Counted from the first letter of the stretch, positions 18,036 to 28,700 are shown. The stretch: 64,000 nt of DNA from Arthrobacter agilis (GCF_002157505.1 NZ_NFSC01000028.1:393358-457357), one strand, 5' to 3'. Notes: a model not told the origin generated them from the sequence alone. Numbers and translations are program-made.

Positions 18036-19418
18036 TCAGCGCTTGGACAGCGCTCCTGCAACGAGGAACGCCATCTCGAGCGACTGCATGTGGTTGAGGC
18101 GGGGATCGCAGACCGACTCGTAACGCTCGATGAACGCGTCCTGGTCGATCGGATCGGACCCACCGAGGCACTCGGCCACGTCGTCGCCCGTCATCTCCAC
18201 GTGCAGGCCACCGGGGAAGGTCCCCAGTGAGTTGTGCACCTCGAAGAAGCCGCGCACCTCGTCGATGACGTCGTCGAAGTTGCGTGTCTTGTACCCGTTG
18301 GGCGAGGTCACGGTGTTGCCGTGCATCGGGTCGGTGACCCAGAGGACCTGGGCACCCGAGCCGGTCACACGCTCGACGAGCTTGGGCAGCTTCTCGCGGA
18401 TGTTCTGGGCGCCCATGCGCGTGATGAACGTGAGCCGGCCGGGCTCGCGGTTCGGATCGAGCTTGTCGATCAGGGCGAGCGCATCATCGCCCGACGTGGA
18501 CGGCCCGAGCTTGACGCCGATCGGGTTCCGCACGCGTGACAGGAAGTCCACGTGGGCGCCGTCGATGTCCCGTGTCCGCTCCCCGATCCACAGGAAGTGG
18601 GCGGAGGTGTCGTACGGCAGGGAGGTGCGCGAGTCGATGCGGGTCAGGGCGCGTTCGTAGTCGAGGAGCAGTGCCTCGTGGCTGGCGAAGAACTCCACGC
18701 GCTTCAGGGCCTCGAAGTCCGCTCCGCACGCGTCCATGAACCGCACCGCGCGGTCGATCTCCCGCGCCAGCGATTCGTAGCGGGAGTGCGCGGGATTGGC
18801 CATGAACCCCTTGTTCCAGTGGTGGACCAGCCGCAGGTCCGCGAACCCGCCCTGCGTGAACGCACGAATGAGGTTCAGGGTCGATGCGGAGGTGTGGTAG
18901 GCCTTCACCATCCGGGCAGCATCGTGTCCGCGGGTCTCGGGCGTGAAGTCGTAGCCGTTGACCATGTCGCCGCGGTACGCGGGAAGCGTGACGCCGTCGC
19001 GCGTCTCGTCGTTGGACGAACGGGGTTTGGCGAACTGGCCGGCCATGCGCCCCATCTTGATGACGGGCAGCGAGGCACCGTAGGTGAGGACGACGGCCAT
19101 CTGGAGGATGGTGCGGACGCGGGCGCTGATCTTGTCGGCGGTCGCACCGTCGAAGGTCTCCGCGCAGTCGCCGCCCTGCAGGAGGAATGCCTTACCCTGG
19201 GCCGCGGCCGCGAGCCGCTCACGCAGCACATCCACTTCACCGGCGAAGACCAGCGGCGGGAGGCTCGAGAGTTCCTTGACCGACGCCGTATAGACACCCG
19301 GGTCCTGCCACGAGGGCTGCTGGACTGCGGTCATCGAACGCCAGGCATCGAGGCCGGCGGTGGGGGACGAGGCAGGAGCCGCGATGCGCGGAAGGACGGG
19401 AGCTAGTGAATCAGTCAC
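18036..19418 (-). CDS. aroG: 3-deoxy-7-phosphoheptulonate synthase, class II
   Basis: First enzyme of the shikimate pathway: condenses phosphoenolpyruvate and erythrose 4-phosphate to DAHP. At 460 aa it is the plant/actinobacterial class II type, with LLQGGDCAETFDG (metal cysteine), KMGRMAGQFAKPRS, WIGERTRDIDGAHV and WVTDPMHGNT as signatures. The GTG start lies 7 bases from the end of a good -10 (TAGAAT), so the mRNA may be leaderless. The plsC-like gene lies upstream on the same strand with a 98-bp gap. Neighbours match the Rv2176-Rv2178c-Rv2182c order. Confidence 0.95.
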   Translation of the reverse strand: MTDSLAPVLPRIAAPASSPTAGLDAWRSMTAVQQPSWQDPGVYTASVKELSSLPPLVFAGEVDVLRERLAAAAQGKAFLLQGGDCAETFDGATADKISARVRTILQMAVVLTYGASLPVIKMGRMAGQFAKPRSSNDETRDGVTLPAYRGDMVNGYDFTPETRGHDAARMVKAYHTSASTLNLIRAFTQGGFADLRLVHHWNKGFMANPAHSRYESLAREIDRAVRFMDACGADFEALKRVEFFASHEALLLDYERALTRIDSRTSLPYDTSAHFLWIGERTRDIDGAHVDFLSRVRNPIGVKLGPSTSGDDALALIDKLDPNREPGRLTFITRMGAQNIREKLPKLVERVTGSGAQVLWVTDPMHGNTVTSPNGYKTRNFDDVIDEVRGFFEVHNSLGTFPGGLHVEMTGDDVAECLGGSDPIDQDAFIERYESVCDPRLNHMQSLEMAFLVAGALSKR

Positions 19419-19424
19419 ACGGAA

Positions 19425-19430
19425 ATTCTA
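19425..19430 (-). promoter_or_regulatory. -10 element for a possibly leaderless aroG transcript
   Basis: TAGAAT on the minus strand ends 7 bases before the G of the aroG GTG codon, which would place transcription initiation on or beside the start codon. No Shine-Dalgarno sequence separates them. A convincing -35 was not seen at 16-18 bp spacing. Confidence 0.4.
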
Positions 19431-19516
19431 CTGGCTGTGAGCCCGGCCCCCCGACTCGGGTTGTCATCGCCGCTTAGCGCGGTGTCATACAGCCGGACGG
19501 CACGCCCGGCCGCGCG

Positions 19517-20368
19517 TCACACCGCTTCGGTTCCGGCTTCCCCGTCGTCCGTCGCCTTGTCCGCCGGAACGGCCCGGCCGATCTCCGTGACAGTGCCCGG
19601 TGCCGGACCGGCGGGGTCGGGCGAGATGCGCACGGCAGCCCGACGGCTGTCGGCTCCGGGCTTCGGCGTCTTGCGGCCTGCTGCCTTCTCCGCTGCCAGA
19701 CGCTCCTTCACCGTGCTCGCGTAGGCGTCGACGTACTCCTGCCCGGACAGGCGCATCAGTTCGTACATGATCTCGTCGGTGACGGAACGCTGGACGAAAC
19801 GGTCGTCCTCCAGTCCCTCGTACCGGGTGAAATCGAGCGGCTCACCGATGATGATGCCGACACGGCGGATGTTGGGGATGCGGCGGCCGATGGGCTGCAC
19901 CTTGTCCGTCCCGATCATCGCCACGGGGATCACCGGCACGCCCGTGGCCAGCACCAGTTTCGCGACCCCCGTCTTGCCGCGGTACAGGCGTCCGTCGGGG
20001 CTGCGTGTCCCCTCCGGGTAGATGCCGAGGATGCCGCCCTCGTTCAGGATGTCCATGCCCGCCGTCAGCGAGGACGACGACGCCGCGCCGCCCGAGCGGT
20101 CCATCGGCAACTGGTTGGACAGCCGGAAGAAGAGTGCGGTCAGTCTGCCCTTGACACCCTTGCCCGTGAAGTACTCGGATTTCGCGAGGAAGACGACGGG
20201 CCTCGGGACGACGATCGGCAGGAAGATCGAATCGGAGAAGGAGAGGTGGTTGCTGACGATCACCGCCGGTCCCGACGAGGGGATGTTGTCGAGACCCTTC
20301 ACCCACGGCCGGAAGAGGAGATTGAGGATCGGACCGACGATGATCCTCTTCATCACCCAATAGAACAC
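19517..20368 (-). CDS. 1-acyl-sn-glycerol-3-phosphate acyltransferase (PlsC-like)
   Basis: Membrane-associated acyltransferase of phospholipid synthesis, converting lysophosphatidate to phosphatidate. The catalytic motif is NHLSFSD (HX4D) near residue 39. The phosphate-binding YPEGTRSPDGRLY and VPVIPVAMIGTDKV blocks follow. The start is a GTG at 20,368 (VFYWVMKR), chosen because AGGGAGG lies 8 bases upstream; it gives 283 aa. The C-terminal 60 residues are charged and variable. It resembles M. tuberculosis Rv2182c in sequence style and in neighbourhood. Confidence 0.9.
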   Translation of the reverse strand: MFYWVMKRIIVGPILNLLFRPWVKGLDNIPSSGPAVIVSNHLSFSDSIFLPIVVPRPVVFLAKSEYFTGKGVKGRLTALFFRLSNQLPMDRSGGAASSSSLTAGMDILNEGGILGIYPEGTRSPDGRLYRGKTGVAKLVLATGVPVIPVAMIGTDKVQPIGRRIPNIRRVGIIIGEPLDFTRYEGLEDDRFVQRSVTDEIMYELMRLSGQEYVDAYASTVKERLAAEKAAGRKTPKPGADSRRAAVRISPDPAGPAPGTVTEIGRAVPADKATDDGEAGTEAV

Positions 20369-20648
20369 GCTGCCAGCCTCCCTGCACGGGCGGTGCGGCA
20401 TCCGGCATGCCGCCCGCTTTGTCCTGTGGAAGCCTACTCTAAGGGTGCCGAGGCCTTTCGACGGCGGCGATCTTCCGGAAGCCACCCCCGCAGGCCGGCA
20501 GTCGGGAGGGAGGACCGGCTGGGGAGCGGCCTGTTGACGTAGGGGCGCCGGATGTCCACGATTGAATCAGCACGCCCTCTGATTTCCAGGACGCCGGCCG
20601 GATACCCTCCGAACCCGGGCCGCAGCACGCGACGGCAGGTAGCAAAGT

Positions 20649-21188
20649 ATGGGCCCCCGAGGTCAGGAACCGAACGAATCCACGGATGACGAAGTCTGGC
20701 AGGACCTCGTAGCGCGCCTGGAAGGAACCTCCGCGGATCCCCCCGCCCCGAACGCCTCCGGTTCCTCCGCGGTCGAACGGACGGATCCGGACGGGGGCGC
20801 CGGGCGGGAACAGACCGATGCGCGCGGCGAGGCCGGCGCGCCAGGCGTCGGCGGGCCGACGGACCGCGAGCGTGCCGACGCGATCTTCCGCAACCAGCCC
20901 TTCCGCCCCAGTGGGCCGCGCGACTCCGCGCCCGTCGAGCCGGAGGACGACGAGGGCTTCACACCGGAGGAGCCCCCGCCCCTCGGCTCGGGCGATCCCC
21001 TGACGGTCCTCGCCTGGATCGGCGCGGCGGGCGGGCCCATCCTGCTCCTCCTGTTCGCCATGTTCTGGCGGAACGCGCCACTGGCGGCCACGCTCGGAGT
21101 CCTGGCGCTCTTCCTCGCGGGTGCCGGCTACCTCGTGACGAAGCTGCCGAAGAACCGCGACATCGGGGACGACGGCGCGGAAGTCTAG
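20649..21188 (+). CDS. Hypothetical two-helix membrane protein
   Basis: A 179-aa protein not recognised as a named family. The first 110 residues are hydrophilic, acidic and Pro/Gly-rich, with a short helix DDEVWQDLVARLEG near residue 14. Two hydrophobic segments follow at about 120-140 (VLAWIGAAGGPILLLLFAMFW) and 146-166. The C-terminus is charged. This pattern of disordered acidic N-terminus plus two C-terminal helices is common in small actinobacterial membrane proteins. It is divergent from the plsC-like gene and convergent with the glucokinase gene, 26 bp apart. Confidence 0.75.
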   Translation: MGPRGQEPNESTDDEVWQDLVARLEGTSADPPAPNASGSSAVERTDPDGGAGREQTDARGEAGAPGVGGPTDRERADAIFRNQPFRPSGPRDSAPVEPEDDEGFTPEEPPPLGSGDPLTVLAWIGAAGGPILLLLFAMFWRNAPLAATLGVLALFLAGAGYLVTKLPKNRDIGDDGAEV

Positions 21189-21214
21189 CGCTGCCCCTCG
21201 CGGGCCGGCGGCCG

Positions 21215-22303
21215 TCAGGTTCCGCTGCGGGAGAGCAGGCGGGACAGGTCCGCCGCCCCGATGAGTCCGGCTTCGGGTCCCAGGGCCGCGCGTTCGATGC
21301 GTGCGGCCGGGCGGAAACCGCGGCCCGTCAGGTTCCTTCCGAAAGCCCGCCGGGCGGGCTCGAGCAGCAGGTCGCCGGCCGCGCTCAGTCCGCCTCCGAT
21401 GACGAACGTCCCCGGGTCCAGGGCAGCCGCTAGGTTGGCCAGCCCCAGTCCCAGCCACTGTCCGACGTCGTCGACCAGCTCGCGCGACGCCGGGTCGCCC
21501 TCCATCGCGAGGCGGGTCACGAGCGCGCCCGTGATGGCCGCGCCGTCACCCGGAGCTGCCGCGATGATCGCCTGGGCCACCGGGGACTTCGCTGCGGCAA
21601 GTTCCCGCGCCTCGCGTCCCAGCGCGTTTCCCGAGGCGTACTGCTCCCAGCACCCGCGGTTGCCGCACTCACAGCGGTGGCCCTGGGGCACGATGATCTG
21701 GTGCCCGAACTCCCCCGCGACGCCATGCCGGCCGCGCTCCACGCGCCCGCCCAGGATCATCGCACCCCCGATGCCCGTGCCGAGGGTGACGCAGACGAGG
21801 CGCGATTCCCCGCGGCCCGCGCCGAACCGCCACTCGGCCCAGGCGGCGGCGTCGGCGTCGTTCACCACTGTGACGCGCCGCCGGAGCAGTTTCTCGAGGT
21901 TCCTCCGCAGCGGCTCGTTGCGCCACGCGAGGTGCGGGCTGAACAGGACGGTGCTGTTGGACAGGTCCATCCACCCGGCCGCTCCGATGCCGATCGAGCG
22001 GATCCTGTAGTCCGCGGACAGTTCCCGGACGAGTTCCGTGATCACGGATTCGACCGCGCGCGGGTCCTGGCCCGGGGTCGCACGGCGTGCTTCGGCGAGG
22101 ATCTGCCCGTGGACGTCGACCACGCCCGCCGCGACCTTCGTCCCGCCGATGTCGACGCCGACCGAGAGGCCGCGCCGTGCAGGATTGGGGAAGGTGCTGC
22201 GCGTCGCCCGCGCGGTCAGCGGGCCGTTGCCGCGCCACGCGGGACCGGATTCGGTCCGCAACCGACGGGCATGGGGGCCGGCCGGCTCAGGCATGATCGG
22301 CAT
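21215..22303 (-). CDS. glk: ROK-family glucokinase
   Basis: Phosphorylates glucose to glucose 6-phosphate in the cytoplasm. The ATP-binding DIGGTKVA is at residues 51-57. ROK signatures are TLGTGIGGAMI, GEFGHQI and the zinc-binding CECGNRGCWEQ near residue 210. The ATG at 22,303 has GGAAGGA 6 bases upstream, so the 45-residue extension before the kinase fold seems real. ATP or polyphosphate as donor cannot be separated from the sequence. It is divergent from the acyl-CoA ligase gene. Confidence 0.88.
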   Translation of the reverse strand: MPIMPEPAGPHARRLRTESGPAWRGNGPLTARATRSTFPNPARRGLSVGVDIGGTKVAAGVVDVHGQILAEARRATPGQDPRAVESVITELVRELSADYRIRSIGIGAAGWMDLSNSTVLFSPHLAWRNEPLRRNLEKLLRRRVTVVNDADAAAWAEWRFGAGRGESRLVCVTLGTGIGGAMILGGRVERGRHGVAGEFGHQIIVPQGHRCECGNRGCWEQYASGNALGREARELAAAKSPVAQAIIAAAPGDGAAITGALVTRLAMEGDPASRELVDDVGQWLGLGLANLAAALDPGTFVIGGGLSAAGDLLLEPARRAFGRNLTGRGFRPAARIERAALGPEAGLIGAADLSRLLSRSGT

Positions 22304-22439
22304 GCGGTCCTTCCGTCGTCGTGTGCTGCGCGATGACGCGCCGCCGTTACCGATTCGTACAGTACTGGACAGTAATTCGGGCGGGTAACCCTATAGGCTG
22401 AAGCGACCCCACGGTCAAGGTGATACCAAAGGAGTTATC

Positions 22440-24248
22440 GTGCGCGATATCAGCGTTCCCGTCCTCGTGGACGTCCCCCGCCAGACCAATACGACGGACC
22501 TGGTGGTCCGGCAGGCGGCGAAGCCCTCCAATCCGGCGCTGTTCGCCGTCCAGGACACATCGGGCGAGTGGAAGGACATTCCGGCCACGGAGTTCCGCCG
22601 GCAGGTCGAGGACGTCGCGAAGGGCCTGATCGCGTCGGGCGTGCAGCCGGGCGACCGCGTGGCAATCATGGCCCGCACACGGTACGAGTGGTCGCTGGCC
22701 GACTTCGCCATCTGGTTCGCAGGCGCCGTCTCGGTTCCGGTCTACGAGACCTCCTCTCCCGCGCAGGTCGCATGGATCCTCAGTGATTCCGGGGCCGTCG
22801 GCGCCTTCGTCGAATCCGCCCGCCACGAGGACGTGGTCCGCCAGGCGGTGGCGCTGGGGACCATCGGGTCCCTGCAGCACGTCTGGCAGTTCGACGGCGA
22901 CGGGCTCGACACGCTGCGGACCGCGGGGGCCGGGACCGACGAGCAGACCCTCTCCGACCGCCGTGCCTACGCCGGGCTCGACGACGTCGCGACCATCATC
23001 TACACCTCCGGCACCACCGGAAAACCGAAGGGCTGCGAGCTGACGCACGGAAACTTCGTGGAGCTCTCCGAGAACGCCGCTGCCGCCCTTCCCGAAGTGG
23101 CACACGAGGGTGCGCAGACGATCATGTTCCTGCCCCTGGCACACGTCTTCGCGCGGTTCATCTCCGTGCTGTGCGTCGCGGCCGGCGCCACCGTCGCCCA
23201 CACCCCTGACGTCAAGAACCTGCTCCCGGACCTCCAGAGCTACCAGCCGACGTTCATCCTGGCCGTGCCGCGCGTCTTCGAGAAGGTGTACAACAACTCG
23301 ATGCTGAAGGCCGAGGACGGCGGCAAGGGCAGGATCTTCCACGCAGGGGCCGACGTCGCCATCGCCTGGTCGAAAGCCGAGCAGGCCGGCAGGATCCCGC
23401 TGGGCCTTCGAGTGAAGCATGCCGTCTTCGACCGGCTGCTCTACGGCAAGATCCGCACCGCCATGGGCGGGCGCGTGCAGTACGCGGTGTCGGGCGGCGC
23501 ACCCCTGGGAGACAGGCTCGGCCACTTCTTCCACGGTATCGGCCTTCTGGTGCTCGAAGGCTACGGGCTGACGGAGACGACCGCCCCCATCACGGTGAAC
23601 ACCCCGAAGCGCGTCAGGATCGGCACGGTGGGCGCTCCGCTCCCCGGCAATGCCGTGAAGATCGCGGACGACGGCGAGATCCTCGCCAAGGGCGTCTGTG
23701 TCATGAAGGGCTACTTCAACCGTCCGGAGCTCACCGACGAGACCTTCGTCGACGGGTGGTTCCGGACCGGCGACATCGGCGAGCTGGACGACGAGGGATT
23801 CCTCCGCATCACGGGCCGCAAGAAGGAGATCATCGTGACGGCCAGCGGGAAGAACGTCATCCCTGCAATGCTGGAGGACGCCATCCGATCGAACGCGCTG
23901 GTGTCCCAGTGCGTCGTGCTAGGCGACCAGCGCCCCTTCATCTCGGCGCTCATCACGCTCGACGAGGAGGCGCTGCCCGGCTGGCTCGAGCGGCACCACC
24001 TGCCGGCCGGGACCACGACGGCCGAAGCCGCCGCGCATCCGACGGTCCTCGCCGAGATCCAGCACCTCGTGGACAGCGCCAATACGACGGTGTCCCGCGC
24101 GGAAGCCATCAAGGTGTTCCGGATCGTCCCGACCGACTTCACCGAGGCGACCGGGCACCTGACCCCGTCCCTCAAGATCAAGCGCGCCCAGGTCCTCACG
24201 GACTACTCGGACATCGTCGAGTCGATCTACGCGACCGCCAAGGTCTAG
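22440..24248 (+). CDS. Long-chain acyl-CoA synthetase (FadD15-like)
   Basis: AMP-forming ligase that activates fatty acids to acyl-CoA. It is 602 aa, starting with GTG and AAAGGAG 5 bases upstream. The adenylation signature YTSGTTGKPKGCELTHGN is near residue 187. Later blocks are GYGLTETTAP, the hinge GWFRTGDIGELDDEGFLRITGRKKE, and the C-terminal lysine region with SLKIKRAQV. The nearest named match by style and position is M. tuberculosis FadD15 (Rv2187), which lies in the same neighbourhood as aroG and Rv2182c. A terminator hairpin follows the stop codon. Confidence 0.92.
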   Translation: MRDISVPVLVDVPRQTNTTDLVVRQAAKPSNPALFAVQDTSGEWKDIPATEFRRQVEDVAKGLIASGVQPGDRVAIMARTRYEWSLADFAIWFAGAVSVPVYETSSPAQVAWILSDSGAVGAFVESARHEDVVRQAVALGTIGSLQHVWQFDGDGLDTLRTAGAGTDEQTLSDRRAYAGLDDVATIIYTSGTTGKPKGCELTHGNFVELSENAAAALPEVAHEGAQTIMFLPLAHVFARFISVLCVAAGATVAHTPDVKNLLPDLQSYQPTFILAVPRVFEKVYNNSMLKAEDGGKGRIFHAGADVAIAWSKAEQAGRIPLGLRVKHAVFDRLLYGKIRTAMGGRVQYAVSGGAPLGDRLGHFFHGIGLLVLEGYGLTETTAPITVNTPKRVRIGTVGAPLPGNAVKIADDGEILAKGVCVMKGYFNRPELTDETFVDGWFRTGDIGELDDEGFLRITGRKKEIIVTASGKNVIPAMLEDAIRSNALVSQCVVLGDQRPFISALITLDEEALPGWLERHHLPAGTTTAEAAAHPTVLAEIQHLVDSANTTVSRAEAIKVFRIVPTDFTEATGHLTPSLKIKRAQVLTDYSDIVESIYATAKV

Positions 24249-24255
24249 GGAACCC

Positions 24256-24299
24256 CCGGTCGGCTCCTCCCGCGGCGATGCACAGGAGGAGTCAGCCGG
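24256..24299 (+). terminator. Terminator hairpin after the acyl-CoA ligase gene
   Basis: Fifteen paired positions (24,256-24,270 with 24,285-24,299), one C-A mismatch and two G-T wobbles, lie 8 bp after the fadD15-like stop. The right arm overlaps the last codons of the convergent mycothione reductase gene, so it may act on both transcripts. Confidence 0.5.
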
Positions 24300-25695
24300 T
24301 CCGAAGGGACAACAGCGCGTTCTCGACCACCTCGGTGAGTGCCGGGTGAATCCAGTACTGGCCCCGCGCCATGGTGTGCGCGTCGAGGCCGAAGGACATG
24401 GCCTGGATGAGGGGCTGGATGATCATCGAGGCCTCATGGCCGAGGATGTGCGCGCCGAGGATGCGCCCTGTCGACTGCTCGGCGATGAGCTTGGCAAAGC
24501 CCTGCGTGTCCTCCATCGCCCACCCGTACGCCGTCGAGCCGTAGTGCTGGACGGCCGTGACGATCCGGGTTCCTGACGTCTCGGCATGGGCGAGGGCCTC
24601 CTCCTCCGTCATGCCGACGGAGGCTGCCTGCGGGTGCGAGAACACCGCCGCGGGCACGAAGCGGTGGTCGCTGGCCCGGAGGGCGCCGGGGTGCAGCAGG
24701 TTGTGCGCGACGACCTTCGCCTCGTGGTTCGCCACATGCTTCAGCTGGTGCGCGCTGCTCACGTCGCCGAGCGCCCACAGCCCCTCGACAGGCTCCCCGT
24801 GGCGGAGGACGCGCTGGTACGCATCCACGGCCAGGCGACCGTCGTCGTGCAGGTCCAGGCCGGCCTCCGCTGCCCCGATTGTGTCCGTGTTGGGCGTGCG
24901 CCCGACGGCCATGAGGACGACGTCGACCTCGATCTCCGTCGGACCGGCAGGCCCGTTGAGGCGAGCCGTCACGCTGCCGTCGTCGTTCGCGACGATCTGC
25001 GTGACGTCGGTGTCGAGCCGGAGGTCCCACTGGTGAGCGGCCTGGCGTGTGAACGCGTCGGACACGGTCTCGTCGAGATGCCGGAGCATGCCGCCGGAGC
25101 GGACGGCGATGGTGACATCGGTCCCGAAGGCGCCGAACACGTGGGCGAACTCCGCCGAGACGTATCCGCCGCCGACGATCAGCAGGCGGCGGGGTAGTTC
25201 GTCCAGGCGCATCACGGTGTCCGAGGTGTGGACCTGAGGCAAGGAGATGCCGGGGATCTCGGGCAGGACCGCCCGCGAACCCGCCGCGATGACCAGCTGG
25301 TCCGCGGTGATGACGTCGCCCGAGGAGGTCTCGAACGACTTCTCCCCCGTCAGCCGCACATACTCCTCGACCAGGGTCACGTTCTCGAGCTCGTCCGCGC
25401 GGTAGTCCCTCCCGCCACTCGAGATGGCATCGATCCGGGTGAAGATCCTGTCCCGGATGTCCCTCCAGCGCACGCCATCGAGGGTGAGGTCCACACCGAG
25501 TCCCGATGCTTCCGCAGGCGCCGAGGCCAGCTGCGCCGGGTACACGTACATCTTCGTCGGGATGCACCCCACGTTGAGGCAGGTGCCGCCGAAGGTACCG
25601 CCCTCGACAAGGACCACCTTCCGGTCATCCCACGCGGGCGAGATGAGCGTATTCCCTGAGCCGGAGCCGATGATTGCGAGGTCGTAGTGGGTCAC
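24292..25695 (-). CDS. mtr: Mycothione reductase
   Basis: FAD-dependent NADPH disulfide reductase that keeps mycothiol, the actinobacterial thiol, reduced. The N-terminal FAD site is IIGSGSGNT; the redox disulfide is GGTCLNVGC (Cys39, Cys44). The NADPH-binding GGGYVSAEFAHVFGAFG is in the middle, and the C-terminal interface carries the HPALTEVVE acid-base motif. At 467 aa it is the usual length. It is separated from pyc by 69 bp containing a hairpin. The presence of mtr is direct support for an actinobacterial host. Confidence 0.95.
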   Translation of the reverse strand: MTHYDLAIIGSGSGNTLISPAWDDRKVVLVEGGTFGGTCLNVGCIPTKMYVYPAQLASAPAEASGLGVDLTLDGVRWRDIRDRIFTRIDAISSGGRDYRADELENVTLVEEYVRLTGEKSFETSSGDVITADQLVIAAGSRAVLPEIPGISLPQVHTSDTVMRLDELPRRLLIVGGGYVSAEFAHVFGAFGTDVTIAVRSGGMLRHLDETVSDAFTRQAAHQWDLRLDTDVTQIVANDDGSVTARLNGPAGPTEIEVDVVLMAVGRTPNTDTIGAAEAGLDLHDDGRLAVDAYQRVLRHGEPVEGLWALGDVSSAHQLKHVANHEAKVVAHNLLHPGALRASDHRFVPAAVFSHPQAASVGMTEEEALAHAETSGTRIVTAVQHYGSTAYGWAMEDTQGFAKLIAEQSTGRILGAHILGHEASMIIQPLIQAMSFGLDAHTMARGQYWIHPALTEVVENALLSLRTG

Positions 25696-25709
25696 AGGAC
25701 GCAGTCTAG

Positions 25710-25754
25710 CCGCGCCCGCCCTGTCGCAGAATCGGCGGCGAAGGGCGGGCGCGG
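25710..25754 (-). terminator. Hairpin after pyruvate carboxylase
   Basis: A perfect 13-bp stem (ccgcgcccgccct / agggcgggcgcgg) with a 19-base loop lies between the pyc stop and the mtr start, 11 bp after the pyc stop. No T-run follows. It could terminate or attenuate read-through from pyc into mtr. Confidence 0.55.
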
Positions 25755-25764
25755 CAGGCCGCCG

Positions 25765-28700
25765 TCAGGCGGGGGTGATGACGAGGAGGAGGTCGCCTCC
25801 CTGGGCTGGTTGGACGCCGGTGTGGGAGGTGCGGGCGATGGTGCCGGTGATGGGGGTGGTGATGTTGGCTTCCATTTTCATGGCTTCGATGGTGGCGACG
25901 GTGTCCCCGGCGGTGACACGGGTTCCTTCGGTGAGGCTGATGGTGACGGATCCGGCGAAGGGTGCCGGGATGTGGCCGGGGGTGCCGGGGTCGGCCTTCT
26001 CGGCGGTCTTCACGTCACTGGTGACGGCCCTGTCCCGGACGGTCACCGGTCGCATCTGCCCGTTGAGGGTGCACATCACGGTCCGCATGCCCTTCTCGTC
26101 GGGTTCGGACACGGCTTCGAGGGTCGCGATGAGCCGGACGCCCTTCTCGAGTTCGATGACGTGCTCGGTGCCGGCCTGCAGTCCGTAGAGGTAGTCCGCG
26201 GTCCCCAGCAGGGACACGTCCCCGTACGTGTCCCGGGTCGCGGAGAACTCCTTCGCCGGGCCGGCGAACAGGAGCGTGTTCAGCGCTGTCCGGCGTTCTT
26301 TGGACGTCCCGGCGAGCTTCTTCTCGTCCTCGGCGGTGATCTCCGCGTCGCGGGGTTTGACCTCCCGACCCTTGAGCGCCTTGGTCCGGAACGGTTCGGG
26401 CCAGCCGCCGGGCGGGTTGCCGAGGTCCCCGTTGAGGAACCCGATGACCGAGTCCGGGATGTCGTAGGCCTGCGGATTCTCCTGGAACTCCTGGGGGTCG
26501 GCGTTGGAGCCGACGAGGGCCAGGGCCAGGTCGCCGACGACCTTGGAGGACGGGGTGACCTTCACCAGCCGTCCCAGGATCCGGTCCGCGGCCGTGTACA
26601 TGTCCTCGATGGCCTCGAAGCGTTCCCCGAGCCCGAGGGCGATGGCCTGCTGCTTCAGGTTCGAGAGCTGGCCCCCGGGGATCTCGTGCCGGTAGACCCT
26701 GCCCGTGGGGCCGGGCAGCCCGGATTCGAACGGGGCATACATCCGCCGCACGGCCTCCCAGTACGGTTCCAGCGCGCACACAGCCCCCAGGTCCAGGCCG
26801 GTGTCCCTCGGTGTGTGGGCCAGGGCCGCGACCAGGGCCGAGGCCGAGGGCTGGCTGGTGGTCCCGGCCAGCGGCGCGCTGGCGACATCGACGGCGTCCA
26901 CCCCGGCGTCCACCGCGGCCAGCAGGGTGGCGAGCTGGCCACCGGCGGTGTCATGGGTGTGCAGGTGCACCGGCACCTCGAAGCGCTCCCGCAGGGCGGT
27001 GACCAGCTGCGCGGCGGCGGCGGGGCGCAGCAGCCCGGCCATGTCCTTGATCGCCAGGATGTGCGCGCCGGCGTCCACGATCCGCTGCGCCAGCTCCAGG
27101 TAGTAGTCCAGGGTGTAGAGCTCCTCGGCGGGATCGAGCATGTCCGCCGTGTAGCACAGGGCCACTTCGGCGACCGCTGTCCCGGTGGCCCGGACCGCGC
27201 GGATCGCCGGTTCCATCTGCGACACGTCGTTCAGGGCGTCGAAGATCCGGAAGATGTCGATCCCCGACGCCGCCGCTTCCTGCACGAATGCGGTCGTGAC
27301 GGCTTCGGGGTAGGGGGTGTAGCCGACGGTGTTCCTGCCCCGCAGCAGCATCTGCAGGCAGATGTCCGGGATCTGGCGGCGCAGGGCGTCCAGGCGCTCC
27401 CACGGATCCTCCCCCAGGAACCTCAGCGCAACGTCGTAGGTCGCACCACCCCAGGCCTCCACCGAGAGCAGTCCCGGCGTCAACGCCGACACCGCCGCCC
27501 CGGCGGCGGTCAGGTCCCGGGTCCGGACCCTTGTGGCCAGCAGCGACTGGTGGGCGTCCCGGAACGTCGTATCCGTCACCGCCACAGCCGTCTGCTCCCT
27601 CAGGTGGCGGGCGAAACCCTCGGGCCCGAGCTCCAGCAATCGCTGGCGGCTCCCCACCAGCGGCTTCTCACGCTGCTCATCAGTGTCGGCTTCAGGGAGT
27701 GCGGGCAGTTTCTCCCGGGGGTCCAGGTGGGCGGGGCGGGGCCCGTTGGGCTGGTTGACGGTAACGTCCGCGAGCCAGGTCAGGAGCTTGGTGCCCCTAT
27801 CCGCCGGGATGCGGGCGGTGAGCAATTCGGGGCGTTCGTCGATGAACGACGTCGCGACGTTCCCGGCGATGAAATCCGGGTCATCCAGCACCGCCTGCAA
27901 AAAGGAAATGTTCGTGGAGACACCGCGGACCCGGAACTCCGCCAGGGCACGGCGTGCCCTCGTGACGGCGGCCGGGTAGTCCCGGCCCCGGCAGGTGAGT
28001 TTGACCAGCATCGAGTCGAAGTGGGGGCTGATCTCCGCCCCCGCATACACCGTCCCACCATCGAGCCGCACCCCGGCGCCGCCGGCGGAGCGGTACGCCG
28101 AGATCCTCCCCACGTCCGGGCGGAACCCGTTCGCCGGGTCCTCCGTCGTGATCCTGGACTGCAGGGCAGCCCCGCGCAGGGTCACCGTCTCCTGGCTGAG
28201 TCCCAGATCCGCGAGAGTCTCCCCGGCGGCGATGCGCAGCTGCGACTGGACGAGGTCCACGTCGGTGACTTCCTCGGTGACGGTGTGTTCGACCTGGATG
28301 CGGGGGTTCATCTCGATGAACACGTGCTGACCCGCGCGTTCCCCGACGGTGTCGACCAGGAACTCCACCGTGCCGGCGTTCACGTAGCCCAGGGCAGTCG
28401 CGAACTTCACTGCGTCCCGGTGCAGTGCCTGACGGATGCCCTCGTCCAGGTTCGGGGCCGGTGCGATCTCGATGACCTTCTGATGCCGGCGCTGCAACGA
28501 GCAATCCCGCTCGAACAGGTGCATCACATTCCCGTGCGCGTCCGCCAGGATCTGGACCTCGATGTGCCTCGGGCGCAGGACCGCCTGTTCCAGGAACATC
28601 GTGGGATCCCCGAACGCCGACTGGGCTTCGCGCATCGCCGCCTCGAGTGCCTCCGGGAGGGCTTCCCGAGTGTCCACCCGGCGCATGCCCCGGCCACCGC

